A DNA stretch of 64,000 nucleotides from contig NZ_JABASY010000001.1 of the NCBI RefSeq assembly GCF_016107685.1, forward strand, positions 400,187-464,186. Reading direction: 5' to 3'. The notes below the pieces were generated by a model, which worked only from the letters and a program-made list of their open reading frames with translations, did no database searches and was not told where the DNA came from. Numbering within the stretch: the first letter of the stretch is position 1; each line of letters begins with the position of its first letter. The position numbers and the translations under genes are program-made. Origin of the DNA: Brevibacterium yomogidense (GTDB lineage: Bacteria > Actinomycetota > Actinomycetes > Actinomycetales > Brevibacteriaceae). Of this stretch, positions 16,164 through 26,235 are shown one piece after another.

Positions 16164-17432
16164 ATGACCCCGCCCACTCACCCGCCGTCAGCTCACCAAA
16201 CCCCGCCCGCCGCCCAGGCCCCCACCACGTCCGCGGTCCTCTCCCGTCCCGCAGTCCGTGCGTGGACGACCGATCCGGCGCCGCAGCTGCTCGACTTCCA
16301 CCGGTCGATCCCCGGCTACGCGGCCACCCGGCTGGTGGAGCTGCCGGCGCTCGCTCGTGAACTGGGTGCTGCACGCGTGTGGGTGAAGGAGGAGTCGGCC
16401 CGCTACGGCCTGCCGGCCTTCAAGATGCTGGGTGCCGCGCACGCGATCGCCCGCGTCCTGTCCGTGCGACTGGGGGCGGAGGAGGCGGTGCTGCCCTTCG
16501 ACGAGATCGCCGCCCGATCCGGCGACACGGGTATCCGTGAACTCGTCGCCGCGACGGACGGCAATCACGGCCGCGCGGTCGCGCACACGGCGGCGCTCGT
16601 CGGTCTGCCTGCCCGCATCTTCCTGCCGGAGGGTGTCTCCGACGAGGCGATCGCGGGCATCCGTTCCGAGGGTGCGGAGGCGACGGTGCTGGCACTGCCG
16701 TACGACGACGTCGTCGCTCACGCCGCGCAGCAGGGGCAGGCGGAGGGGTCGCTGCTCGTCCAGGACACGTCGTGGGACGGCTACGAGGAGATCCCCGCGT
16801 GGATCGTCGAGGGCTACGGGACGGTCCTCGCCGAGGCCGCCGCCCAGCTCGCCGAGCTCGATGCTCCCGCTCCCACCCTGGTGACCGCCCCCACGGGTGT
16901 GGGCGCTTTCGCCGAGGCCGTGGTGCGGTTCTCCCGCTCCGGCGGGTTCGCGGGGGGCGACGGCACAGAGGGCGGAACAGTCGCTGACGGCACGGTCGAT
17001 GCGGGCAGCGGGGCCACCGTTGGGGAGGCCCCGCAGGTCGTGACCGTCGAGCCGGTCGCCGCGCCCAGCCTCATCGCATCCCTGCTGGCGGACCAGCCGG
17101 TGTCCGTGAACACCGGGCACACGATCATGGCCGGGCTGAACTGCGGGACGGTGGCGTCCTCGTCGTGGCCGGTGCTGCGTGCGGGTGCGGACCTCAACGC
17201 CGTCGTCACCGACGAGCAGGCGGCTGCGGCCGTGCGGGATCTGGAGGCGCTCGGCGTGGACTCGGGCCCGTGCGGCGCGTCATCGCTGGCAGCGGTGCGT
17301 GTGCTGCGGGAGCGAGGCCTCCTGCCCGAGGGCTCACACATCCTGATCATCAGCACGGAGGGCCGGGCGGCGAACCCGCTGCCGGAAGCGCTGCGAGCAG
17401 GCGGCTCGGACTACGAAAGGGCGCAATCGTGA
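16164..17432 (+). CDS. dpaL: diaminopropionate ammonia-lyase (YgeX/DpaL-like)
   Basis: A 422-residue PLP-dependent lyase of the fold II (tryptophan synthase beta) family, which converts 2,3-diaminopropionate to pyruvate and ammonia. The PLP lysine is Lys87 in YGLPAFKMLGA, and ATDGNHGRAVA is the cofactor-binding asparagine loop; both match the diaminopropionate branch rather than threonine dehydratase. A low-complexity Gly/Thr/Ala insertion (about residues 255-290) is unusual. AGGAGG precedes the ATG by six bases. Its stop overlaps the start of a peptidase gene; the same lyase-peptidase pairing is seen in E. coli ygeX-ygeY. Threonine dehydratase-like activity is the alternative. Confidence 0.82.
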   Translation: MTPPTHPPSAHQTPPAAQAPTTSAVLSRPAVRAWTTDPAPQLLDFHRSIPGYAATRLVELPALARELGAARVWVKEESARYGLPAFKMLGAAHAIARVLSVRLGAEEAVLPFDEIAARSGDTGIRELVAATDGNHGRAVAHTAALVGLPARIFLPEGVSDEAIAGIRSEGAEATVLALPYDDVVAHAAQQGQAEGSLLVQDTSWDGYEEIPAWIVEGYGTVLAEAAAQLAELDAPAPTLVTAPTGVGAFAEAVVRFSRSGGFAGGDGTEGGTVADGTVDAGSGATVGEAPQVVTVEPVAAPSLIASLLADQPVSVNTGHTIMAGLNCGTVASSSWPVLRAGADLNAVVTDEQAAAAVRDLEALGVDSGPCGASSLAAVRVLRERGLLPEGSHILIISTEGRAANPLPEALRAGGSDYERAQS

Positions 17433-18688
17433 GCGAGAGGACAGAACTGCGCGACGAGGTCGTGGCACTGACGGCGGACCTCCTCCGCATCGATTCGGTG
17501 AATCCGGGACTGGTCCCCGGAGGAGCGGGCGAAGCGCGGATCGCGGACTTCGTGATGCAGTGGCTGCGCGCACGCGGGTTCGAGTGCACGCGTGTCGAGC
17601 CGACACCCGGGCGTCCTTCCGTGCTGGCAGTCGCGCGGGGGACGGGAAGTGAAGACGGCCTCGGCGGCGGGATCATGCTGAACGGCCACCTCGACACGGT
17701 GTCGCTCGACAGCTATGACGGCGACGGGCTCGATCCGCGGATCGGGGACGGCAGGATCCACGGGCGCGGCACCTACGACATGAAGGCGGGGGTGGCCGCG
17801 ATGATGGTGGCCGCAGCGCGGGTGGCGGCCGAGCCGCATGCGCGCGACATCGTGCTGGCGCTCGTCGCGGACGAAGAGGACGTGAGCGCGGGGACGGAAG
17901 AGGTGCTCGCGCACATGCGGGAGCGGGGTCTGCGGGTGGCGACGGCGCTCGTCGCGGAACCGACGAACGAGGACATCGTCGTCGCGCACCGAGGGTTCGC
18001 GTGGGCGACGGTGCGGGTCGACGGGGTGGCGGCGCACGGGTCGCGGCCGGACCTCGGGGTCGACCCGATCGTCAAGGCGGGGCGGCTGCTCACGGGGATC
18101 GGTGAGCTGGGCGACCGGTTGGCGGCGGGGGACGCGGATCCCCTGGTGGGCACGGGGAGTGTGCACGCGTCGATCATCACCGGCGGCGTCGAGGCCTCCA
18201 GCTACGCGGATTCGTGCACCGTCACGATCGAACGGCGCACCAGGCCGGGGGAGGACGCCGCGACGTTCGAGGCGGAGTTGCGGGAGATCCTCGACCCGAT
18301 CGCAGCGGACGACGGGGCCTTCTCGTATGAGCTGGACGTGTACTTCGAGCGGCCGCCCTTCGCGACAGCGGACGGGTCTGCGGTGGTCGCGGCGCTGCGG
18401 GACGCGTACGCGGAGGTCGTGGGTGCCGTTCAGGGTGCAGGGACGAGCGGTGCTGTGGACGCTGGGACGAGCGGTGCTGTGAGTGCGGAACGCGCTGGGG
18501 CCGAGGCGACCGTGCGGGGTGAGCAGTTCTGGACGGACTGCGCCCTGCTCGCGGCGGAGGGGATCGACGCGGTGCTGTTCGGTCCGGCCGGCGAAGGAGC
18601 GCACGCCGCAGTCGAATGGGTCGACCTCGACTCGCTGGAGCGGACGACCCGGGCGATCGAGGGGACAGTGGCCAGGCTGGTGGTGTGA
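17429..18688 (+). CDS. M20 family metallopeptidase/deacylase (ArgE/DapE/YgeY-like)
   Basis: A 419-residue zinc amidohydrolase. Metal and catalytic residues are visible: NGHLDTV (His87, catalytic Asp89), RGTYDMKAG (bridging Asp) and ADEEDVSAGTEEV (Glu pair). The GTG at 17429 overlaps the previous stop as GTGA; the frame is open upstream, but that is coding sequence of the lyase in another frame. Near 18441-18482 an 18-bp unit is repeated with a 24-bp period (AGTSGAV twice), a recent slippage. It probably releases or processes the amino acid handled by the ammonia-lyase. The substrate is unknown. Confidence 0.85.
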   Translation: MSERTELRDEVVALTADLLRIDSVNPGLVPGGAGEARIADFVMQWLRARGFECTRVEPTPGRPSVLAVARGTGSEDGLGGGIMLNGHLDTVSLDSYDGDGLDPRIGDGRIHGRGTYDMKAGVAAMMVAAARVAAEPHARDIVLALVADEEDVSAGTEEVLAHMRERGLRVATALVAEPTNEDIVVAHRGFAWATVRVDGVAAHGSRPDLGVDPIVKAGRLLTGIGELGDRLAAGDADPLVGTGSVHASIITGGVEASSYADSCTVTIERRTRPGEDAATFEAELREILDPIAADDGAFSYELDVYFERPPFATADGSAVVAALRDAYAEVVGAVQGAGTSGAVDAGTSGAVSAERAGAEATVRGEQFWTDCALLAAEGIDAVLFGPAGEGAHAAVEWVDLDSLERTTRAIEGTVARLVV

Positions 18689-18694
18689 GCGGCG

Positions 18695-18782
18695 CCTACG
18701 TCCGCGTACAGGACGCATCGTCACCTACGTGTGCGTACAGGACCGTTTCAGCGCCGGGAACGGTCCTGTACGCGGACGTAGG
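18695..18782 (+). repeat. 88-bp palindromic repeat, copy 2
   Basis: A direct copy of 15986-16073 with two base differences. It fills the gap between the peptidase stop and the convergent oxygenase stop, where its hairpin could act as a bidirectional terminator. Confidence 0.85.
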
Positions 18783-18784
18783 GT

Positions 18785-19852
18785 TCAACGGGCGGGGGCG
18801 GTGGAGGTGAGGTGCTCCGCGTAGAACTTCTGCGCCACGTTGGGGTGTGAGCGCAGCCGGGATGCGAAGGCGTTCTCGCCGTAGACCGCGTGGAGCACGT
18901 CCAACTCGTCCTGGGAGACACCGCGTGTCTTCTCCTTGAGCTCCGCCGGAAGTTCGACCGTGGGCAGCTGGGAGCGCAGCGCAGGGTTGTAGAAGAAGGG
19001 GATGGAGATCCGGTCCTGCCCGGGCTTCGTCGGCAGGACACGGTGAACCGTCGCCTTGAGGTAGCCGTCGGTCGCGACCTCGAGCAGCTTGCCGATGTTC
19101 ACCACGAACGTGTTCGGGATCGGATCCGCATCGATCCAGCGCTCGCCGGCCTCACCGTTCCCGGCCTCACCGTTCCCACCGTCACCGTCTGCCACCTTCA
19201 CCTGGAGGCCCGTCGTCCCCGGCTGCGGGTACAGCAGTGTGAGGGTTCCCCCGTCGCGATGTTCGCCCACGCCCTGTGTGATCGCCCCGTCATCGGTCGC
19301 CGGGTAGCGGACGATCTTGATGAACGACGCCGGGTCGTCAGCGAACGCGCTCGCGAAGAAGTCGGCCGGCTGTCCCAGGCTCTGCGCCCATGCGGACAGC
19401 AGGCGATCGCCCACAGCCGACAGCTGCGAGTGCCAGCGGTCGGTCGCCTCCTTGAGCTCCGGCAGGCTCTCCGGGTACTGGTTGGGGCCGGTGAGCCGGT
19501 CGAACGGGAATTCGATGTCCTCATCCCGGATCGGGGCGCGGTCCAACCCGATGTCGATCTGCTCCCGCCAGTCCACCTCTCCGCGGGTCCGTTCGCCGCC
19601 GGTGCGCGTGTACCCGCGGAAGTGCGGGGAATTGTCGTTCTCGATCGCCAGCTTCTCCGCCGACGGAAGAGCGAAGAAGCGCTGCGCGACCTCGATGATC
19701 CGCGTGAAGTCCTCGTCCGGGATGCCGTGTCCCGTGAGGTAGAAGAAGCCGACCGTGTGGGTGACCTCCCGGAGCCTCTCCCGGAACTCCTGTGCAGTCG
19801 CGGGGTCGTCGGCCTGTGACAGGTCCAGGATGGGCAGGGTCTCGATGCTCAT
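18785..19852 (-). CDS. 2-oxoglutarate/Fe(II)-dependent oxygenase, isopenicillin-N-synthase-like
   Basis: A 355-residue non-haem iron oxygenase. The N-terminal DIOX_N part (LPILDLSQAD, TVGFFYLTGHGI) is followed by the jelly-roll core with the iron triad GEHRDGG (His198, Asp200) and TVHR (His270), and RIS as the co-substrate contact. A short GNGEA duplication lies in a loop. The start at 19852 is fixed by GGAGGAG six bases upstream; earlier ATGs lack a site. It follows metQ by 58 bases on the same strand, so it may act on a compound taken up by the MetNIQ importer. This family is broad, and the substrate cannot be told. Confidence 0.87.
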   Translation of the reverse strand: MSIETLPILDLSQADDPATAQEFRERLREVTHTVGFFYLTGHGIPDEDFTRIIEVAQRFFALPSAEKLAIENDNSPHFRGYTRTGGERTRGEVDWREQIDIGLDRAPIRDEDIEFPFDRLTGPNQYPESLPELKEATDRWHSQLSAVGDRLLSAWAQSLGQPADFFASAFADDPASFIKIVRYPATDDGAITQGVGEHRDGGTLTLLYPQPGTTGLQVKVADGDGGNGEAGNGEAGERWIDADPIPNTFVVNIGKLLEVATDGYLKATVHRVLPTKPGQDRISIPFFYNPALRSQLPTVELPAELKEKTRGVSQDELDVLHAVYGENAFASRLRSHPNVAQKFYAEHLTSTAPAR

Positions 19853-19910
19853 GGGTTTCTCCTCCATGTCGTCTCTTCGTGTGCTGCGGTGCTGTGGTCG
19901 CCCACTGCGC

Positions 19911-20831
19911 TCAGCCCGAGGCGCCCTCACCGGACGCTGCGACCTTCTCCTCCGATGCGAGCAGCTCCCGCAGCTCCTCTGCGGTCCAGTCCTGCTTGAA
20001 CTCGAGGTTCCCGTTGTTGAGCTCCGACACCGCCTCCTGCACGTTCGGCGAGTGGTACGCGTCGACGATCGTCTGGAACCGCGGATCGTCCGCGTTGTCC
20101 TCCTTCGCGACGAACACGTTGATGTAGGGATCGTTCGTGCCGGAGTCCAGGTCGTCCTTGTAGATGATGTCCTCGTCGCCCAGGCCTCCTCGTGTCGCCT
20201 GGGTGTTGTTCACGACTGCGGCGTCCGCGGAACCGTTGAGCGCGTTGACGGTCTGGTTCGTGTCGACCGTCGTGATCGTGACGTCCCCGGATTCGATCTC
20301 CGCCGGGGTGGACAGGGAATCCCCACCGTCCACCAGTGTGAGTAGACCCGCGTCCTGGAGGTTCAGCAGCGCTCGTGCCTGGTTGGTGGGGTTGCTGGGG
20401 ATCGCGATCTCCGCATCGGGGGGAAGGTCCTCGAGCGTCTCGTGCTCCGTCGAGAACAGCGCCAACGGGTAGACGGCGGTCGCCGCCACCGGTGTCAGAT
20501 CGCCGTCCGAATTGACGTTGAACTGGGCGAGGAACGCGACGTGCTGGAAGAGGTTGAGGTCGACATCGCCGTTCTGGGTGGCCGAGTTGATCTGGGGGCC
20601 GTCGGTGAAGCTCTGCACCTCGAGGTCGATCCCCTCGGCAGCGACGATGTCGCGGATGAGCTGCCAGTGGGACTCCTGCCCGTCGTCCACGGCGATGGTG
20701 ATAGTGCCGTCGTCTTCCTCTCCGGCAGAGGCGGTGCCCCCGCCGCAGGCGGACACCGCGGTGAGGGCGAGTGCTGCCGGAACGGCGATGAGCGCCCGCC
20801 CGAAGGGGAGGCGGCTGGGGGTGCGGGTCAT
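19911..20831 (-). CDS. metQ: MetQ-type methionine-binding lipoprotein (NlpA family)
   Basis: A 306-residue binding lipoprotein. The signal sequence ends in the lipobox AVSAC (Cys29). The body has the NlpA-family segments DLNLFQHVAFLAQFN, IAIPSNPTNQARAL, VNNTQA and the C-terminal EFKQDWTAEELREL. It captures D/L-methionine or related compounds for MetNI. GAGGAG precedes the ATG at 20831. It is divergent from metNI with a shared 318-base spacer, and followed by the oxygenase gene. No S-box or other riboswitch was seen upstream. Confidence 0.9.
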   Translation of the reverse strand: MTRTPSRLPFGRALIAVPAALALTAVSACGGGTASAGEEDDGTITIAVDDGQESHWQLIRDIVAAEGIDLEVQSFTDGPQINSATQNGDVDLNLFQHVAFLAQFNVNSDGDLTPVAATAVYPLALFSTEHETLEDLPPDAEIAIPSNPTNQARALLNLQDAGLLTLVDGGDSLSTPAEIESGDVTITTVDTNQTVNALNGSADAAVVNNTQATRGGLGDEDIIYKDDLDSGTNDPYINVFVAKEDNADDPRFQTIVDAYHSPNVQEAVSELNNGNLEFKQDWTAEELRELLASEEKVAASGEGASG

Positions 20832-21149
20832 GAGTTCTCCTCGTCTGGTCCTGCGCTGTGCCGTGTCGCGGCGACTGCGGGGGCCGCATGCGAACCGTGC
20901 GGACGGGGCCACAGTAGGAAGAAGACGACTCATCGCATTCCGCTGATCGTCACGGTGCTACCCGGGCCGTCGCATTCGAGGGAAGATGTCGCCGCATGTG
21001 ACGAAAACGGTCGTTCTGCGTCGTGCCCGGCTCAGCGCCCCACGGTGGAGTGCTGTCCTGGTCCGGTCCATACAGTCCGCCCACCCTGTCCGCCCACCCT
21101 GTCCGCCCGCAGCAGTCCGCCTGCGCCTGCGCACGACTGGAGTACCCGC
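20832..21149. other. divergent metQ-metNI intergenic region
   Basis: 318 bases without a gene. A 13-base unit GTCCGCCCACCCT occurs in tandem near 21070-21105. No SAM riboswitch, convincing operator palindrome or clear promoter boxes were recognised. Confidence 0.45.
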
Positions 21150-22244
21150 ATGACCAGCGATATTCCGCACCCTCACGTCCGCTTCGTCGACGTCGTCAAG
21201 GAGTACCCGGGCCGTCGCAGGCTGTTCGGGCTCCGCGCGGGGTCCCCGGACACTGCTCACCGCGCCCTCGACACCGTCACCTTCGACATTCCGAGGGGTT
21301 CGGTCCTGGGGGTCGTCGGGTACTCGGGTGCGGGGAAGTCGACCCTGGTGCGGCTCATCAACGCACTCGAGACCCCGACGTCGGGCAGCGTCGTCGTAGA
21401 CGGCACCGATCTCACGCGACTCGGTGAAGCCCGCCTGCAGAAGGTGCGTCGCGGCAGCGGCATGGTCTTCCAGCACTTCAACCTGTTCGCCTCCCGCACC
21501 GTCGCGGGGAACGTCGCCTATCCGCTGCGTGTCGCGGGGCGACCGCGCGCAGAGGTCGAGGCGAGAGTCGCTGAACTCCTCGAATTCGTGGGCTTGGCCG
21601 ACAAAGCGCGGTCCTACCCGTCACAGCTGTCCGGCGGGCAGAAGCAGCGCGTGGGCATCGCACGTGCGCTGGCGGGCGCACCGACACTCCTCCTCGCCGA
21701 CGAGGCGACGTCCGCGCTCGACCCGGAGACGACGGCGGAGATCCTTCGACTCCTCACCCGGATCAACGAAGAGTTCGGCACCACGGTTGTGGTGATCACC
21801 CACGAGATGGCGGTCGTGAGGGAGATCTGCGATTCCGTCGTCGTGATGGACGGCGGGCGGGTCGTGGAGCACAGCAGCGCCTACGACGTGTTCGCGGCAC
21901 CGAAGACGGACGCCGGTCGCTCCTTCGTGGCGACCGCCAGCAAGGGTGCGCCCACGCCGGAAGCGCTCCAGCGGCTCCGGGAGCGGTACCCGGGCACGAT
22001 CGTCACCGTCCGCATCGACGACAGCTTCGGCTCTCCCGACGTCACGCGGATCCTCGATCGCCACGGCGTCACCGGAACCGTGGTCTACGGCGATGTCGCC
22101 GAGGTGCAGAACAGGCCGCTGGGAACCCTCACCTACGAGTTGACGGGCGAGTCCGAGGCGGTTGCGGCCGCCGCAGCGGCACTCGCTGACGGCGGCCGCG
22201 CCACGACGCTCGCCGTGGCCGGAGCGGACGAGGTGGCCGCCTGA
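21150..22244 (+). CDS. metN: methionine ABC transporter ATP-binding protein
   Basis: A 364-residue ABC ATPase. Walker A is GYSGAGKST (57-65); the signature LSGGQKQR and Walker B LLLADEATSALD follow. The last 80 residues or so form the NIL domain that senses methionine and inhibits transport. The upstream open frame is longer, but ATG 21150 with GGAG eight bases before gives the normal family length. It overlaps metI by one base (TGATG). Confidence 0.92.
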   Translation: MTSDIPHPHVRFVDVVKEYPGRRRLFGLRAGSPDTAHRALDTVTFDIPRGSVLGVVGYSGAGKSTLVRLINALETPTSGSVVVDGTDLTRLGEARLQKVRRGSGMVFQHFNLFASRTVAGNVAYPLRVAGRPRAEVEARVAELLEFVGLADKARSYPSQLSGGQKQRVGIARALAGAPTLLLADEATSALDPETTAEILRLLTRINEEFGTTVVVITHEMAVVREICDSVVVMDGGRVVEHSSAYDVFAAPKTDAGRSFVATASKGAPTPEALQRLRERYPGTIVTVRIDDSFGSPDVTRILDRHGVTGTVVYGDVAEVQNRPLGTLTYELTGESEAVAAAAAALADGGRATTLAVAGADEVAA

Positions 22245-22906
22245 TGGACACGAACTGGGACCTGCTGCGGCCGGTGCTGTTCACCAGCGTCCAGGAGACG
22301 CTCGTGATGGTGACCGTGACCGTCCTGATCGCCGGAGTCGTCGGACTCCTGCTGGGTGCTGCACTGTATGCGGCCCGCCCCGGCAATCTGTTGGAGCAGC
22401 CGGTCGTCTTCGCTGTGCTCAACATCGTCGTCAACATCGTGCGGCCCGTGCCGTTCATCATCTTCATCACCGCGGTCGGCCCGGTGACACTCGCTCTGGT
22501 CGGGACGACGATCGGTACCGGGGCGGCGGTATTCCCGATGGTCCTCATGGCATCGGTCGTGATCGGTCGTGTCGTCGAGCAGAACCTCGTCGGGGTGGAC
22601 CCGGGCGTGGTCGAAGCGGCGCGGTCCGCCGGGGCGGGCCGTCTGCGCACGCTGTTCGGCATCGTCGTGCCGGAGGCGCTGGGGCCGCTGATCCTCGGCT
22701 ACACCTTCATGTTCATCGCGATCGTCGACATGTCCGCGATGGTCGGTGTGGTGGGCGGCGGTGGTCTGGGCAACTTCGCGATCATGTACGGCTACCAGCA
22801 GTTCGACTGGGCCGTCACCCTCGTGACGGTCGTCGTCATCATCGTGTTCGTCCAGGTGGCACAGGCGGTGGGGAACTGGCTCGCCGCCCGGGTGCTGCGC
22901 CGCTGA
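22244..22906 (+). CDS. metI: methionine ABC transporter permease
   Basis: A 220-residue membrane protein with five or so hydrophobic segments and the BPD_transp_1 loop VDPGVVEAARSAGAGRLRTL, which contacts the ATPase. The PVPFIIF segment is typical of MetI. Its start codon overlaps the metN stop by one base, so the two are coupled. It is convergent with nrdF 65 bases downstream. Confidence 0.92.
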   Translation: MDTNWDLLRPVLFTSVQETLVMVTVTVLIAGVVGLLLGAALYAARPGNLLEQPVVFAVLNIVVNIVRPVPFIIFITAVGPVTLALVGTTIGTGAAVFPMVLMASVVIGRVVEQNLVGVDPGVVEAARSAGAGRLRTLFGIVVPEALGPLILGYTFMFIAIVDMSAMVGVVGGGGLGNFAIMYGYQQFDWAVTLVTVVVIIVFVQVAQAVGNWLAARVLRR

Positions 22907-22970
22907 ATCCGTCCCCGCTGGGTCTGCGCGCTGAGCCGGTCCCCAGGCCGACGCGACTGCTCCCGCTCAG

Positions 22971-24059
<1,089 letters not shown>

Positions 24060-24524
24060 TCACCCGGACCAGAAGCGCGCGAGACCTCGCGTGACCTGTT
24101 CGGTGTCGGAGCGGGTCCCCAGCAGTTCGAATCTGTAGAGCTCCGGGACGCCGCACTTCCGCGAGATCACCGGCCCGGCAAGGCAGTAGTGCTCGCCGAA
24201 GTTCGTGTTCCCCGCTGTGATCACGCCGCGCAGCAGTGACCTGTTGTGCGGGTCGTTGAGGAAGGCGGCGACCTGCTTCGGCACAGCGTCTGAGGGCTCG
24301 CCGCCTCCGTACGTGGGGACCACGAGCACGAACGGCCGCGCAACGCGGATCATCCCCTCGAGGCGGGGCCGCAGTGGGATCCGGACAGCCGGTCGCTCCA
24401 GGCCCTCCACGAAGCGACGAGTGTTCTCGGACACGCTGGAGAAGAACACCAGGTCCGGGGAGTCCTCCGCGTCGAGCTCGTGGACGGGCACGTGCGTGCT
24501 CGTGGCAGCAGACCGTGACGACAT
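24060..24524 (-). CDS. nrdI: NrdI flavodoxin-like protein
   Basis: A 154-residue flavodoxin-like protein that in class Ib and Ie systems supplies superoxide to activate NrdF. Recognisable NrdI motifs: [39 protein letters not shown] and the C-terminal FELLGT. GGAGGAGG lies four bases before the ATG at 24524. It is 63 bases upstream of nrdF with no nrdE between, unlike the common nrdHIEF order. In a metal-free system NrdI would be needed to hydroxylate the tyrosine. Confidence 0.92.
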   Translation of the reverse strand: MSSRSAATSTHVPVHELDAEDSPDLVFFSSVSENTRRFVEGLERPAVRIPLRPRLEGMIRVARPFVLVVPTYGGGEPSDAVPKQVAAFLNDPHNRSLLRGVITAGNTNFGEHYCLAGPVISRKCGVPELYRFELLGTRSDTEQVTRGLARFWSG

Positions 24525-24630
24525 CGATTCCTCCTCCGCAGTCCGGATCGCCTGACGCTTTCTGACGGAGCCGATCAGCCGGCCCGCCTACTTCTGAGCC
24601 GGAGCGAGCCGACTGATCGGCGTGGCACCA

Positions 24631-24659
24631 AGCGTATGTTTGCTAGACCAAACATTCAA
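24631..24659 (-). promoter_or_regulatory. putative nrdIF promoter
   Basis: On the minus strand TTGAAT (24659-24654) and TACGCT (24636-24631) are separated by exactly 17 bases. The start would be near 24624, about 100 bases before nrdI. Confidence 0.45.
24638..24653. promoter_or_regulatory. imperfect palindrome in the nrdIF promoter spacer, possible operator
   Basis: GTTTGCTAGACCAAAC has five-base arms GTTTG/CAAAC and fills the spacer of the nrdIF promoter. It does not match the usual NrdR box. Confidence 0.35.
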
Positions 24660-24683
24660 CTTGTGGCTATCGAAACATATAGA
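24655..24683 (+). promoter_or_regulatory. possible jetABC promoter
   Basis: TTCAAC (24655-24660), a 17-base spacer and TATAGA (24678-24683). The -35 match is weak. It overlaps the divergent nrdIF promoter back to back. Confidence 0.3.
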
Positions 24684-24765
24684 GAGTGCCCTATTCACGT
24701 CGTCAGTGACGGTCGACTCCCGCCCGTTTCGCGCCCCACCCCCGTGCCACGGCAGAATGGTGCGC

Positions 24766-26235
24766 ATGTCCGCACTCGCCCAGGCCCTCGCGTTCAAGCG
24801 ACTCGTCACGGACAGTGCGACCCTGCGGATGCTGCGGGCGGATCACGTCGCCGTCATCGCCGCGGTCCTGGGTGAGCACCTGGGTGCGCCGGGCACTCGT
24901 CTCGACACGGACGAGGTCCACGAGCGGATCGACGAGGACCTCGTCGACCTGCGCGACCACTTCGACCTGTCCGACCGCCGCGCCAAGGCGTACTGCGACG
25001 ACTGGCGCAATGCGGGTCTGCTCATCCGTCGGCCCGCCACCGATGCGCGCGGCGAGACCTACGAACTGTCCGCCGCCGGTTTCGACGCGCTGCGCATCCT
25101 CGAGCAGCTGGAGACCCCGCAGGCCACCGTCACGGAGTCCCGCCTCGTCACCCTCGCGACCGCGCTGCGTCAGCTGGCGATCGAGACGGACCCGGACACC
25201 GGGCGCCGCCTGCGTGCCCTCGAGGCGGACCGCCGCCGCATCGACCGGGAGATCGAACGCGTCCGCAAGGGCGACGCGAAGACGCGGGTCCTCGACCCCA
25301 AGCGGGCGAACGAGCGTGTGACGGACATCCTCCACCAGGCGCAGGGGATGCCGGCGGACTTCGCCCGTGTCCGCGCACGCTTCGCGGAGCTCAACCACGC
25401 GCTGCGCACCAGCATCCTCGAAGCGGACGACGGCGACGAATCCGTCCTCGACGAGATCTTCCGAGGCGTCGACCTCATCGAATCCTCCACGGAGGGCCGC
25501 ACGTTCACCGCGTTCTCCTCCTTCGTCCGCGACCCGGAGCAGTCGGCGGCGTTCGAGGAGGACGTGTCCGCGATCCTCGACCGTGACTTCGCGGGCCAGC
25601 TGACACCTCGGGCACGGCGAGCCCTGCGCGGCCTCATGCGCGACATGAAGGACGGCAGCCGGGAGGTCCACGGCAGCCTCACGGACTTCGCCCGCGGCCT
25701 GCGCCGCTACGTCTACTCCCACGAGTTCCTCACCGACCGCGCCCTGCGCACCCTCCTCCAGGAGGCGCTCGCCCAGGCGGTGCCCGCCCGCACCCACGTG
25801 AAGCCGTACGCGGACGTGGGTGTCGAGCTCGAGCTGTCTTCCCTGCGCATGTCGAGCGTCGGCTCGCTCGTCCTCCACGACCCGACGGAGTTCGACACGG
25901 GCGAGGCGCTGGACGAAGCGGACACCGTCACCGTCGACTTCGCGGCGCTCGCCTCCATCGCGCGGGAGAGCGAGATCGACTTCGACGAACTCGTCACGAA
26001 CGTCAACGCGGTCCTCGACGATGCGGACGGCGCACCCGTGAGTGTCGCCCAGGTCCTCGTCCACCACCCCGCCACTCAGGGTGTCGCGAGCGTCATCGGG
26101 CTCGTGTCGCTGGCCGCCTCGCACGGTACGGTCGAGCCCGGCCGCACCGAGGAAGTCGCCTGGGAGGGTCTGGACGGCGTCCCCCGCAGGGCGGCCGTCG
26201 ACCGCTACGTGTTCGAGAGGAACGTGGACCTATGA
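24766..26235 (+). CDS. jetA: JetA/MksF-like kleisin subunit of a Wadjet/Mks SMC complex (DUF3375)
   Basis: A 489-residue DUF3375 protein, the kleisin-like part of Wadjet type I complexes. The N-terminal winged-helix region reads RLVTDSATLRMLRADHVAVI; later segments VYSHEFLTDRALRTLLQEAL and VAQVLVHHPATQGVASVIGL are family features. Start choice is uncertain: ATG 24766 gives the usual family N-terminus, ATG 24757 adds three residues, and neither has a good ribosome-binding site. It overlaps jetB by four bases. Known Wadjet systems restrict plasmid DNA and are also called MksBEFG or EptABCD; related MksBEF complexes act in chromosome organisation. Confidence 0.87.
   Translation: MSALAQALAFKRLVTDSATLRMLRADHVAVIAAVLGEHLGAPGTRLDTDEVHERIDEDLVDLRDHFDLSDRRAKAYCDDWRNAGLLIRRPATDARGETYELSAAGFDALRILEQLETPQATVTESRLVTLATALRQLAIETDPDTGRRLRALEADRRRIDREIERVRKGDAKTRVLDPKRANERVTDILHQAQGMPADFARVRARFAELNHALRTSILEADDGDESVLDEIFRGVDLIESSTEGRTFTAFSSFVRDPEQSAAFEEDVSAILDRDFAGQLTPRARRALRGLMRDMKDGSREVHGSLTDFARGLRRYVYSHEFLTDRALRTLLQEALAQAVPARTHVKPYADVGVELELSSLRMSSVGSLVLHDPTEFDTGEALDEADTVTVDFAALASIARESEIDFDELVTNVNAVLDDADGAPVSVAQVLVHHPATQGVASVIGLVSLAASHGTVEPGRTEEVAWEGLDGVPRRAAVDRYVFERNVDL

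Noticed and set aside
15986..18782. the two 88-bp repeats as a CRISPR array
   Set aside because: Only two units, separated by 2.6 kb of coding sequence, with long internal palindromes; no spacers and no cas genes.
20832..21149. possible SAM riboswitch upstream of metQ or metN
   Set aside because: No S-box or SAM-II type conserved stems could be found; the tandem GTCCGCCCACCCT unit is not a known riboswitch part.
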